A DNA stretch of 64,000 nucleotides from Halobacillus_B rhizosphaerae (lineage in GTDB: Bacteria; Bacillota; Bacilli; Bacillales; Halobacillaceae): the NCBI RefSeq assembly GCF_046719735.1, contig NZ_JAUTWQ010000005.1:46493-110492 (forward strand), read 5' to 3'. Shown in pieces: positions 35,592 to 42,865 of the stretch (positions within the stretch are counted from its first letter, which is position 1; every line of letters begins with the position of its first letter). The notes beneath the pieces were generated by a model that did not search any database, was not told the DNA's origin, and saw only the letters and a list, made by a program, of their open reading frames with translations. The translations under genes were made by a program, and so were the position numbers.

Positions 35592-36551
35592 ATGAATAGA
35601 ATTGGTGTCTTAACTAGTGGGGGAGACGCACCGGGAATGAATGCAGCTATCCGGGCTGTAGTGCGATCCGGCTTATATTATGGAAAAGAAATGATTGGGG
35701 TCAAATATGGTTTTCAAGGATTATTAGATAAAAACATAGAAAAAATGCGCGCTGGCTCTGTTGGTTCAATTATTCAGCGTGGAGGGACAATCCTGCAGTC
35801 TTATATGAGTGAAGATATCTCTACTGACGCAGGTCAAGAAAAAGCGATTGATAATATGAAAGAACTCGAAATCGATGCCCTTATTGTCATTGGTGGGAGA
35901 GAGGCGATGAAAACGGCAGAATCTTTATCGGAAAAGAATTTTCCATGCGTGGGTATCCCTGCTGTGATTGATAATAATATCCCGGGAGTGGAAGAATCGA
36001 TTGGATTTGATACTGCTCTAAACACTGTTATTGATTACATTGACCGGATTCGCGACACCGCTTCTTCCCATGAAAAAACTTCAATTATAGAAGTGATGGG
36101 AAAAGACACTGGTATTCTAGCCCTATGGTCCGGACTGGCCGGCGGTGCTGAGAATATATTAATTCCTGAAAAGAAAGAAGATGTAGAGGGAATAGTGGAG
36201 CGGATCAAACGCGGTGAAGGACGTGAAAAGAGATATAGTATCATAATAGTAGCCGAAGGAACTGTAAGTGGGAACGATCTCACCGTTAAATTAAAACAAG
36301 ATGCCGGAATTGATTCTCGATTAACTGTCCTTGGTCATACCCAGCGCGGAGGTGCCCCTTCGGCAAGAGATCGAGTGCTTGCAAGCAGACTTGGAGCATA
36401 TGCCATAGATCTTTTGATTAATCATAAATTTGGTAAAGTGGTGCAGATAAGGAATAATAAACCGGTAAGTATGAACTTTAAGGAAATCTTCTCTCAAGCG
36501 TCTCTAATTGATGATGAGATGTATGATTTATCAGAAAGGTTGTCTTTATAA
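35592..36551 (+). CDS. 6-phosphofructokinase homologue with altered ATP/Mg and catalytic residues
   Basis: 319 residues, aligning without gaps to bacterial ATP-dependent PfkA from the N-terminus (MNRIGVLTSGGDAPGMNAA) to the C-terminus. Sugar-phosphate residues are kept (Glu222, Arg243, His249, Arg252; GHTQRGG), and Asp127 is kept. The ATP/Mg loop GGDGS (101-105) reads GGREA, Arg72 is Met, catalytic Thr125 and Asp129 are Val and Asn (PAVIDNN), and Arg162 and Arg171 are Lys. It does not match the PPi-dependent pattern either. Expected to lack normal kinase activity; a regulatory or sugar-phosphate-binding role is inferred. Single gene away from pyk/accDA. ATG 35592 matches the PfkA start. Confidence 0.85.
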   Translation: MNRIGVLTSGGDAPGMNAAIRAVVRSGLYYGKEMIGVKYGFQGLLDKNIEKMRAGSVGSIIQRGGTILQSYMSEDISTDAGQEKAIDNMKELEIDALIVIGGREAMKTAESLSEKNFPCVGIPAVIDNNIPGVEESIGFDTALNTVIDYIDRIRDTASSHEKTSIIEVMGKDTGILALWSGLAGGAENILIPEKKEDVEGIVERIKRGEGREKRYSIIIVAEGTVSGNDLTVKLKQDAGIDSRLTVLGHTQRGGAPSARDRVLASRLGAYAIDLLINHKFGKVVQIRNNKPVSMNFKEIFSQASLIDDEMYDLSERLSL

Positions 36552-36663
36552 AGAATAACTGCAATTATAAAAGAAATTTTCCTTCGTCTTGAACGTATCT
36601 TATTAATATTGGCGTTTCAGATAATTAGCTGTAAAATTATGCCGGTTAGATAAATAAGGAGAA

Positions 36664-36697
36664 AAGTGCCATTCAGGGATCCTGAGTGGCTTTTTTC
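36664..36697 (+). terminator. Terminator downstream of the Pfk-like gene
   Basis: GCCATTCAGG-GAT-CCTGAGTGGC stem (one G-U), then T6; about 115 nt after the stop. Confidence 0.85.
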
Positions 36698-36812
36698 TAT
36701 AAAAATTAAAGTGCAAGAGGTGTTCAGTTCTGTTTCAAGTGGCCCAGATTGGCTCTGATTAGAAGGAGAATTAAGTCCCCTTGGCAGCTGGATTTTAAAA
36801 GAGGGAGCAAGA

Positions 36813-36840
36813 GGAACCGATTGGACTTGAACCCAATGCC
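36813..36840 (-). other. tRNA 3'-end-like fragment
   Basis: On the minus strand: ATTGG-GTTCAAGT-CCAAT followed by CGGTTCC. It looks like a T-arm with a one-base-enlarged loop plus the 3' acceptor strand. No D-arm or anticodon arm fits upstream. It may be a relic of a tRNA or of an attachment site. The rest of 36698-37025 shows no gene. Confidence 0.35.
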
Positions 36841-37025
36841 TGGGGGCGTATCATCTCTTATTTTTCTTTCCAAATATATTAGATGAAATAGTACACCTTT
36901 AAAATTAATTGAATTTTTTTACATTTGAATTACATTTAGGTGAATTCAGTTATAGTGGATTAAAAGCCGGGTATTTAGTTAATGTAACACATTCCAACTC
37001 AAGTAATTCATGGAGGTGAAGCATT

Positions 37026-37208
37026 ATGGACGATAGAAGGTATCAGACCGGTGATGAAGCCCCTAAATCAGGAATATACAAGCTAGAGAGTCTAATGAAT
37101 GGAGCACCATCAAAGGAAGATAATATCAAGGTTAAGGTTGATCAAGGTGAGAAACTGCCACCTTCTCCAATATCGAAGGAACCTGCTTACTGGGTGAGGG
37201 GTTTTTAA
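37026..37208 (+). CDS. YjzC-like small protein
   Basis: 60 residues. The pattern GDEAPKSGIYKLE near the start, V-V-GEKLPP in the middle and the terminal YWVR resemble the YjzC family (GEKAPNxGVY...GEKFP...W). Function unknown. Good ribosome site GGAGGTG. Family assignment is moderate. Confidence 0.55.
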   Translation: MDDRRYQTGDEAPKSGIYKLESLMNGAPSKEDNIKVKVDQGEKLPPSPISKEPAYWVRGF

Positions 37209-37212
37209 TTAA

Positions 37213-37383
37213 GGAACTCGACCAGAACTTTTTAGAGTTGTAGAGAGTTTAAACATTGATTGGATTCCAGAAGTGGAAGAGGATTTAATTATAGAAAGAG
37301 TCAAGGAGAAAATTTCTAATGAGAAAGGCGTTCCCTTTGAGAAAATTGAAATAAAGAAAATTCTTGAATATATGCGTAGGTAA
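37213..37383 (+). pseudogene. Open-frame remnant lacking a start
   Basis: From 37213 the frame is open for 56 codons to TAA 37381-37383 and reads like a protein: ELFRVVESLNIDWIPEVEED, then an amphipathic helix-rich tail (KEKISNEKGVPFEKIEIKK). There is no ATG and no ribosome site; the only start would be GTG 37276-type codons inside. Likely the 3' end of a disrupted gene. It is followed by a strong terminator hairpin. Confidence 0.45.
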
Positions 37384-37393
37384 ACAATTAAAT

Positions 37394-37451
37394 AAACTAT
37401 TTCAAAAGAAAGTACTTACATTAGTGTGAGTACTTTCTTTTGAAATAGTTT
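37394..37451. terminator. Very long hairpin, terminator-like
   Basis: 27-bp stem with one T-G pair (AAACTATTTCAAAAG.. / ..CTTTTGAAATAGTTT), 4-nt loop TTAG, followed by T7 at 37455-37461. Far longer than a typical intrinsic terminator. Confidence 0.7.
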
Positions 37452-37517
37452 GATATTTTTTTAGATTACTCACTTGTTAACGGTCCTAATAAACGAACGA
37501 ATAGGAGTGGATTATTC

Positions 37518-38117
37518 ATGAAAAAGCTATTGCTTACAGGATTCGAACCTTTTCTTGACTTCCCGATCAACCCAACGATGCAAATTGCCGAAGATTTAGA
37601 CGGGCAAGTCATTCATCAGTATTGTATTATAGGCAAAGTTCTACCTGTAGATTTTCAAAAATCTGGAGAACAGCTCGTTAAACTGTTGGAAGAGACTAAT
37701 CCTGATACTGTCCTCTCCCTTGGCCTCGCTGGAGGAAGAACGGCTATTACTCCTGAACGGATCGCCATTAATTGTAATGACGGCGAAAGAGATAATGATC
37801 ATTATCAACCCAGGGGAGAAACCATTATTAAGGATGGGCCGGATGGACTCTTTTCAACGTTACCAATTCAGAAATTGAAAGAGACGTTGAACAGCAACGG
37901 TTTTCCTTCTCGGATTTCTAATACCGCCGGGACTTATCTGTGCAACCATGTAATGTATCAACTTCTGTATTTTTACTATAAGAACCATAAGCAGGTTCCT
38001 GCCGGATTTATTCACATTCCAGCTTCACATCAGTTAGCCATTGAACACGTAAATCTTCCAAGCTGGTCACAGAAAGATTTACATGATGCCCTTACTCTTG
38101 TGATCCACACCTTGTGA
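37518..38117 (+). CDS. pcp: Pyroglutamyl-peptidase I
   Basis: 199 residues. Removes N-terminal pyroglutamate from peptides in the cytoplasm. Catalytic triad Glu80 (TPERIA), Cys142 (NTAGTYLCNHVMY) and His166 (GFIHIP) is intact. Family opening LLTGFEPF. Ribosome site TAGGAGTGG. Slightly shorter than the usual 210-215. Confidence 0.93.
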   Translation: MKKLLLTGFEPFLDFPINPTMQIAEDLDGQVIHQYCIIGKVLPVDFQKSGEQLVKLLEETNPDTVLSLGLAGGRTAITPERIAINCNDGERDNDHYQPRGETIIKDGPDGLFSTLPIQKLKETLNSNGFPSRISNTAGTYLCNHVMYQLLYFYYKNHKQVPAGFIHIPASHQLAIEHVNLPSWSQKDLHDALTLVIHTL

Positions 38118-38208
38118 CGCGGCCATTCTGTAGGAATGGTGCAGTATATTTCCTAGAACATTCGTTCACACTAATCCTTAGCAAATGAATTTTAAGGATG
38201 GATGAACC

Positions 38209-38724
38209 GTGATCTACATTTATAACGATTATGGTGGGACGCACACAACTTCCATGGCAGCCGCATTTCACTTAAACCTGATAACTCCTACTACTGAGCC
38301 ATTTACCAAAGAACAAATTCTTTCGATCCCATTTTTTAATCAATTAACTAAAAAAGATGCTGGCAGAATTCTTTTTCATGGAAAAGATAACGAAGGCCAT
38401 CCAGTTTATACAATAGGAAGAAAATCATCAAAGTTAGTTGTGCCTGCGCTTAAGGATTTGAGTTTACTTTTCCTGAACCTCTATCATGGCGAGGAACGAA
38501 TCATATTTTCGAATACTTCTCCGACCGTGCCGTTCGTCATGACGATAGGAGGAGGATTATCAAGGGGACTAGGGATTGACAGCCTGGGCGTACCTCTCTT
38601 AATTAAAGGTGCACAAAAGGCAAGCAGCACAATTCATCATTTGGTTGAAAACACTAAACAAATGGCGCATTCCCATGGAGAAGAACAAGTCCTTGTTCTA
38701 GATAACGATCAATTTAAAATTTAG
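38209..38724 (+). CDS. DUF3189 family protein
   Basis: 171 residues; GTG start with AAGGATGG upstream. Opens with IYIYNDYGGTHTTSMAAAFHL, the DUF3189 hallmark of a small P-loop-like N-terminus, and contains PALKDLSLLFLNLY and MTIGGGLSRGLGID. Family function unknown; found mostly in spore-formers. Confidence 0.72.
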   Translation: MIYIYNDYGGTHTTSMAAAFHLNLITPTTEPFTKEQILSIPFFNQLTKKDAGRILFHGKDNEGHPVYTIGRKSSKLVVPALKDLSLLFLNLYHGEERIIFSNTSPTVPFVMTIGGGLSRGLGIDSLGVPLLIKGAQKASSTIHHLVENTKQMAHSHGEEQVLVLDNDQFKI

Positions 38725-39034
38725 CATAGAGGAATGAACGTGTGCATAAAATAATGCAGTAGAGTGAAAAAGGATTTTTTGAATGTTTTCTCTCCAAAGA
38801 ATGGAGAGTAAGCAATCCAAAAAGTCTTTTTTAGTTACTTGCCTTTTCCGTTATCATTCGTAAGCTTACTTAGGAATTGTATATTGTATTTTGCCTGCAC
38901 AGGAATGCACAGTACAGCATCACATTGCTGAGTCTAAAGATTAATACCAGGGGATATTAGATTCCCTATCGTTTAGCAACAACAAGAGATGGAAAAGATA
39001 GACATTATCATGATTAAATAAAGGAGAGGTTCGT
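38725..39034 (+). other. Gene-free stretch with a two-stem structure
   Basis: 38771-38832 folds as an outer AAAGGATT../..AATCC stem around CTCTCC-AAAGAAT-GGAGAG, with T6 following; it probably terminates the DUF3189 gene. The remainder shows no gene. Confidence 0.45.
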
Positions 39035-39259
39035 GTGGAACGAGAGGAACTGCACCGTAAGATTATATCGTTGAAAGGAAAAATTTGCTCAGGTCAGATT
39101 AAATTTGATGGAAGTGATCACTATATTCTTTCACAATTAGATAAAGTAAAACAGCTCGAGGACGGTATGGTAGATGTTAATACTGTACCTGCTGCACTGA
39201 TTACGTTAATAAATTTAGACAGTTTAAACCCGCCTCAAAAGCAAGAGGCTGGGTTGTAA
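39035..39259 (+). CDS. Hypothetical small protein
   Basis: 74 residues; GTG start about 5 nt after AAAGGAGAGG. Charged N-terminal helix (EREELHRKIISLKGKICSG) then KQLEDGMVDVNTVPAALITL. Soluble. Family not recognised. Confidence 0.55.
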   Translation: MEREELHRKIISLKGKICSGQIKFDGSDHYILSQLDKVKQLEDGMVDVNTVPAALITLINLDSLNPPQKQEAGL

Positions 39260-39403
39260 AGAAACGAGTCGATTAGGGCGGACATAGCTGCATAAAGCCT
39301 AGGCGTGTGAGGGAAGACATTTTTGTGAGTGCTATAAGGAAGCAAAAATTTAGAACAACAAGGATAATTTACGAGCGGTGTTCGGTCAGGGAAGTATTCA
39401 TAA

Positions 39404-39444
39404 AAAAGCAGGAGGAAGAAAATGATTCCGCCCTGCTTTTTTAT
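39404..39444. terminator. Terminator between the 39035 gene and the MetE-like gene
   Basis: AAAAGCAGG / CCTGCTTTT with a 19-nt loop, A-run and T-run on both sides. Suits the convergent minus-strand gene as well. Confidence 0.75.
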
Positions 39445-39475
39445 TTTTGTCTAATTAGAGGAGGTTAGTTCCTAA

Positions 39476-40588
39476 TTATGACGTCCACACTTCGTTTGAG
39501 AGCTCAACCACGTGGCGGATTTTCGCCCATTGATCTTCTTCAGATAATAAATTCCCTTCCTCAGTGGAAGCAAATCCACATTGTGGACTTAGACAGAGCT
39601 GTTTATAAGGAACGTAGTCAGCTGCCTCTGCTATTCTTTTCTTAATTGCCTCTTTGTCCTCGAGTTTTCCTGTTTTCGAGGTGATCAAACCAAGAACAAT
39701 GTGGAGGTCTGATCGATTTACTTTGCGAAGAGGGTCAAAGCTTCCAGACCTCTCATCGTCAAACTCAAGAAACAATCCATCCACGTTCAGTTTTCCGAAA
39801 ATGGCGTCAGATACTGCTTCATAGTCTCCTGAAGCTAAGTAAGTAGAGCGGAAATTTCCTCTGCAAATATGCATGGTAATGACCATATCATCAGGCCGTT
39901 CGGAAATAGAGTCATTCACCGCCTGAACAAATAATTCGCGAAGCTTGTCTGGGTCCTGCCCTTTATTTCTCATTTTCTGCAGTCCTTCTTCTGAAAAGAA
40001 TCCTGCCCAGGAGGTATCATCGAGTTGAAGATATCTGCATCCCGCCTCATAAAATGTCTGAATAGCTTTCTGATATGCGCTGGTCAAATCCTCAAGAAGT
40101 TCTTCTTCTGTATTATAAACGGTTTGGTTAATGTCACCCCGTGCCAGCAGCATGTTTGGACTGGGAATCGTAAATTTTGGTGTGTGGTTCTCTCCGACCA
40201 CAGAATGAAGAAACTTATAATGATCGATCATAGGGTGGTCAGAAAAATCTATTTTTCCCACAACTCTTACTGAATGTGCCTTCGTTTCTACACCCTCGAA
40301 CTGGATACCTGAATCTGTTTCATAGCCTTCGACACCAATAAGTCCTTCCAAAAAGTCAAAATGCCACCAAGCCCTGCGTAAATCTCCATCAGTGATCGAT
40401 TGCAGACCTGCTTGTTTTTGTTTTTCAACCAGTTTAATAATTTCCTCATCTTCAATTTTCTTTAATTCATAATCAGAAATTTCTCCATAGTCCCGGCTGA
40501 TTCTTGCCTTTTTAATTCTTTCTGGTCGCAGAAAGCTTCCCACATGATCCCCTTTGAAGGGAGCCATAGTCGTTTGAGTGAATGACAT
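39476..40588 (-). CDS. MetE C-terminal-like methionine synthase family protein (YxjG/YxjH type)
   Basis: 370 residues, cobalamin-independent methionine synthase C-terminal fold alone. Zinc ligands His and Cys in TMHICRGN and Cys in SPQCGFAS, and the substrate Asp in LQLDDTSWA, are kept; the N-terminal MetE half is absent. YxjG and YxjH of B. subtilis are the nearest described type and are S-box controlled. Its leader here is a SAM riboswitch, so it is expressed when SAM is low. Exact methyl donor unknown. GGAGAGG precedes the ATG. Confidence 0.87.
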   Translation of the reverse strand: MSFTQTTMAPFKGDHVGSFLRPERIKKARISRDYGEISDYELKKIEDEEIIKLVEKQKQAGLQSITDGDLRRAWWHFDFLEGLIGVEGYETDSGIQFEGVETKAHSVRVVGKIDFSDHPMIDHYKFLHSVVGENHTPKFTIPSPNMLLARGDINQTVYNTEEELLEDLTSAYQKAIQTFYEAGCRYLQLDDTSWAGFFSEEGLQKMRNKGQDPDKLRELFVQAVNDSISERPDDMVITMHICRGNFRSTYLASGDYEAVSDAIFGKLNVDGLFLEFDDERSGSFDPLRKVNRSDLHIVLGLITSKTGKLEDKEAIKKRIAEAADYVPYKQLCLSPQCGFASTEEGNLLSEEDQWAKIRHVVELSNEVWTS

Positions 40589-40610
40589 TTTATCCTCTCC
40601 TTTTCATAAT

Positions 40611-40639
40611 AAAAAGCCTCTTCCATAAGAAGAGACTTC
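40611..40639 (-). terminator. SAM riboswitch expression-platform terminator
   Basis: On the minus strand AGTCTCTTC-TTATG-GAAGAGGCT followed by T5, between the aptamer and the ribosome site. Confidence 0.85.
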
Positions 40640-40654
40640 ATCGATTAATGGCCG

Positions 40655-40760
40655 CTTCTTATCTTTCAAGCTAAATTAGCTTGCAGGAATTAGCACCTTG
40701 TACAATTACAGGTTGCTGAGGTGTCGCCGGACCTATTCCTCGACCTCTCTTGATAAGAAA
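40655..40760 (-). promoter_or_regulatory. SAM-I (S-box) riboswitch aptamer
   Basis: Minus-strand sequence carries the S-box hallmarks in order: CTTATCAAGAGAGGT, the GGTCCGGCGACACCTCAGCAACC core, AAGGTGCTAATTCC, and the closing GAAAGATAAG of P1. The P1 strands TTCTTATC/GATAAGAA pair. Binding SAM would allow the downstream terminator to form. Confidence 0.93.
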
Positions 40761-41240
40761 TATATGAATTTTTCAAAAAATACTATGGATGTAATCTTAA
40801 CAACAACTTTTGAAAAAAGAAAGGGAGATTTCTCAACATAGGAAAATCATTATGAATCACTCGAAAAAAAGAGGGGGGTATATAGATCATTTTAGTATTC
40901 TATCGATCATCTTGCTGCTCTTTGGTTATTAAAAAACTCAACAAAGAGTACACCTGAAAAAACATCCCGAACCAAACGATGCCCCAGGACGTATCTTTAA
41001 TGGAGGTGTTCAGACGGCTTTTAAAGGTTTGATTCTTCTCATCGAAAGGGTAAGCGAATGAATTTTTATGACAGGAATAATGATAAGCGCAGCCTAATAT
41101 GTTTCCACGACCATTCAGTGAAAGTGATCATTAGTATGGATGGAGATGTTTTATGAGGAGCGAATCAGGTTACATAATTAAAGTACCCACTACCGTATAT
41201 TGCTGTGTGAAAAATCCATATAAAAATTAGTGGTAACGGG
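40761..41240 (+). other. Gene-poor stretch upstream of the persulfide operon
   Basis: 480 bp with no convincing gene except a possible 26-residue peptide at 40852-40932. No repeats or further riboswitch seen. Confidence 0.4.
40852..40932 (+). CDS. Possible 26-residue membrane peptide
   Basis: ATG 40852 with AGGA about 9 nt upstream; basic start (NHSKKRGG) and one hydrophobic helix (FSILSIILLLFGY) ending at TAA. It has the shape of the tiny sporulation membrane peptides of Bacillaceae but no recognised family. Weak call. Confidence 0.25.
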   Translation: MNHSKKRGGYIDHFSILSIILLLFGY

Positions 41241-41269
41241 TTGACTAAATACCATAAGGGGTATATTAT
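41241..41269 (+). promoter_or_regulatory. Promoter and CstR-type operator of the persulfide operon
   Basis: TTGACT (41241-41246), 17-nt spacer, TATTAT (41264-41269). The spacer and -10 are overlapped by the inverted repeat ATACC-ATAAGG-GGTAT (41249-41264), the shape of CsoR/CstR operators. A repressor bound there would block RNA polymerase. Confidence 0.75.
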
Positions 41270-41301
41270 GAAAAACAGATTGCAAAGCAAAGGGGAATAA
41301 A

Positions 41302-41670
41302 ATGAATATATGGATTGGGATCATAGTTACTGTATCCTTTGTGTATCTCTATCGGCGATATCTGCCTGTGCCAGGCGTTAATCCAATAAATATATATGAA
41401 GAAAATGAATCATTGGAAGGACTGGTTATTGTAGACACTCGAGATTATCAGACTTCTTCTCGTGACAAAATTCCATCAGCTTATTGTATGCCGCTTCCTT
41501 ATTTGAATCGTCACTACAACGAACTTCCGGATCAGGGCATTATAATTTTTGCTGCTGATTATGTAGAAAAGAACTTAAGCGCCCGCATATTACGCAGTAA
41601 AGGAAAATGTATTGCGGGGTACTGTCTAGCAGGAAATTTAGAAAGGAACGATCGAATTGGAATACAATAA
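41302..41670 (+). CDS. Membrane-anchored rhodanese-like protein without catalytic Cys
   Basis: 122 residues. N-terminal membrane helix (IWIGIIVTVSFVYLY) then a rhodanese-like domain: VIVDTRDYQ, KIPSAYCMPLPYLN. At the site of the usual CRxGxRS loop it reads FAADYVEKN, so the active-site Cys is missing; the later Cys residues (GKCIAGYCLAG) are in the final strand. Probably catalytically dead; may bind or recruit partners. First gene of the operon; overlaps cstR by 14 nt. AAAGGGG precedes ATG. Confidence 0.7.
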   Translation: MNIWIGIIVTVSFVYLYRRYLPVPGVNPINIYEENESLEGLVIVDTRDYQTSSRDKIPSAYCMPLPYLNRHYNELPDQGIIIFAADYVEKNLSARILRSKGKCIAGYCLAGNLERNDRIGIQ

Positions 41671-41917
41671 ACAAATAAAAAATAGAGTGAAACGAATAGA
41701 AGGCCAGGTTAGAGGATTATTAAAAATGATGGAAGAAGAGAAAGACTGCCGAGAAGTAGTCACTCAATTATTAGCAGTCAGAAGTGCGGTTGACCGTACA
41801 GCTGCCTTAGTGGTTAGTGAAAACCTAGCGGAATGTATTCGAGAGGAAAAAAATAATCAAGAAAGCTCTGAAGATATGATTAAAGAGGCTGTACAGCTTC
41901 TTGTAAAGAGCAGATAA
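41657..41917 (+). CDS. cstR: Persulfide-sensing repressor CstR (CsoR family, YrkD)
   Basis: 86 residues, DUF156 four-helix fold (NRVKRIEGQVRGLLKMM). Cys31 (KDCREVV) and Cys60 (LAECIREE) match the two Cys of the S. aureus CstR that form a per/polysulfide bridge. The His of copper-sensing CsoR is absent (SENLAEC), so a sulfur sensor is far likelier than a copper sensor. TTG start at 41657, about 9 nt after AAAGGA, overlaps the preceding gene. Corresponds to B. subtilis yrkD. Confidence 0.88.
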   Translation: MEYNKQIKNRVKRIEGQVRGLLKMMEEEKDCREVVTQLLAVRSAVDRTAALVVSENLAECIREEKNNQESSEDMIKEAVQLLVKSR

Positions 41918-41950
41918 AAAGTTTAAGTATATATTTTTTTATGAAATGAA

Positions 41951-41966
41951 ATACCCATACAAGTAT
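41951..41966 (+). promoter_or_regulatory. Possible second CstR operator
   Basis: ATAC-CCATACAA-GTAT inverted repeat between cstR and the DsrE gene, related to the main operator but with a weaker right half. No clear promoter overlaps it. Confidence 0.35.
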
Positions 41967-41990
41967 ATGTATTGAAAAGGAGAATGAAAG

Positions 41991-42470
41991 ATGGAAGAAA
42001 AAAAGAAAACGACGATTGTATTGTTTAGTGGGGATTATGATAAAGCGATGGCTGCTTATATTATTGCAAATGGGGCAGCAGCTTATGACCACGAGGTTAC
42101 GATTTTTCATACCTTCTGGGGTTTAAACGCGCTGAGAAAAGATGCACTGGTTGATGTTAAAAAAGGATTCATGGAAAAAATGTTTGGAAAAATGATGCCT
42201 AAAGGCGCAGATAAAATGGGACTTTCTAAAATGAATTACTTAGGTATGGGACCTAAGATGATTAAAAATGTCATGAAGAAACACAATGCTATGCCGCTGC
42301 CAGATTTAGTAGAAATGGCACAAGAACAGGATGTGAAACTTATTGCCTGTACCATGACCATGGATTTACTTGGTCTTCATAAAGACGAACTGCTGGATGA
42401 TATTGAATATGCAGGGGTTGCCGCCTATATTGGCGACGCCCAGGATGGCAATGTTAGTTTATTTATCTAA
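41991..42470 (+). CDS. yrkE: DsrE/F-family sulfur carrier (YrkE-like)
   Basis: 159 residues. DsrE-like fold with conserved Cys120 in KLIACTMTMDLLG and the AYIGDAQDGNVSLFI ending. A Lys/Met-rich insertion (residues about 57-98, GFMEKMFGKMMPKGADKMG) is typical of the YrkE branch. Such proteins carry persulfide sulfur between rhodaneses and TusA. Ribosome site AAAGGAG. Confidence 0.83.
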   Translation: MEEKKKTTIVLFSGDYDKAMAAYIIANGAAAYDHEVTIFHTFWGLNALRKDALVDVKKGFMEKMFGKMMPKGADKMGLSKMNYLGMGPKMIKNVMKKHNAMPLPDLVEMAQEQDVKLIACTMTMDLLGLHKDELLDDIEYAGVAAYIGDAQDGNVSLFI

Positions 42471-42491
42471 AAAATTTAATATAATCAGTAC

Positions 42492-42523
42492 CCTGCCAGG
42501 TATGGGAGTTTTGTACTGGCAGG
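42492..42523 (+). other. Intercistronic hairpin after yrkE
   Basis: CCTGCCAG / CTGGCAGG 8-bp stem with a 16-nt loop and no T tract. May be an mRNA stability or processing element. Confidence 0.55.
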
Positions 42524-42553
42524 TTCAACTATCATTACTATGGAGGGATAAAC

Positions 42554-42853
42554 ATGAAGGAAATTACAGCTAATGAACTAGCAAAAAAAGTGAACAATGG
42601 GGCACACGTGAACATTATCGATGTGCGAGAGGATGATGAAGTCGCTCAAGGGAAAATTCCAGGTGCTCGTCATATTCCATTAGGTCAAATCTCAGAACGC
42701 CTATCAGAAATCGACGAAAATGAACATCATTTCATGGTTTGCCGTTCTGGCGGCAGAAGTGGAAAAGCCACATCTTTTCTGAGTGAGCAAGGGTATGACG
42801 TAACCAATATGGCAGGCGGAATGCTTGCTTGGGAAGACAAAATAGAGAAATAA
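42554..42853 (+). CDS. Single-domain rhodanese (thiosulfate sulfurtransferase)
   Basis: 99 residues. IIDVREDDEVAQGKIPGARHIP and the active-site loop Cys63-Arg-Ser-Gly-Gly-Arg-Ser are intact. Transfers sulfane sulfur to or from low-molecular thiols or partner proteins. GGAGGG ribosome site; 12 nt before the TusA-rhodanese fusion. Confidence 0.88.
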   Translation: MKEITANELAKKVNNGAHVNIIDVREDDEVAQGKIPGARHIPLGQISERLSEIDENEHHFMVCRSGGRSGKATSFLSEQGYDVTNMAGGMLAWEDKIEK

Positions 42854-42865
42854 GGAGGAAATTAC

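Noticed and set aside
36813..36840. tRNA-like fragment as the att partner of tRNA-Val
   Set aside because: It lies in the opposite orientation; flanking att sites should be direct repeats, and the identity is too short.
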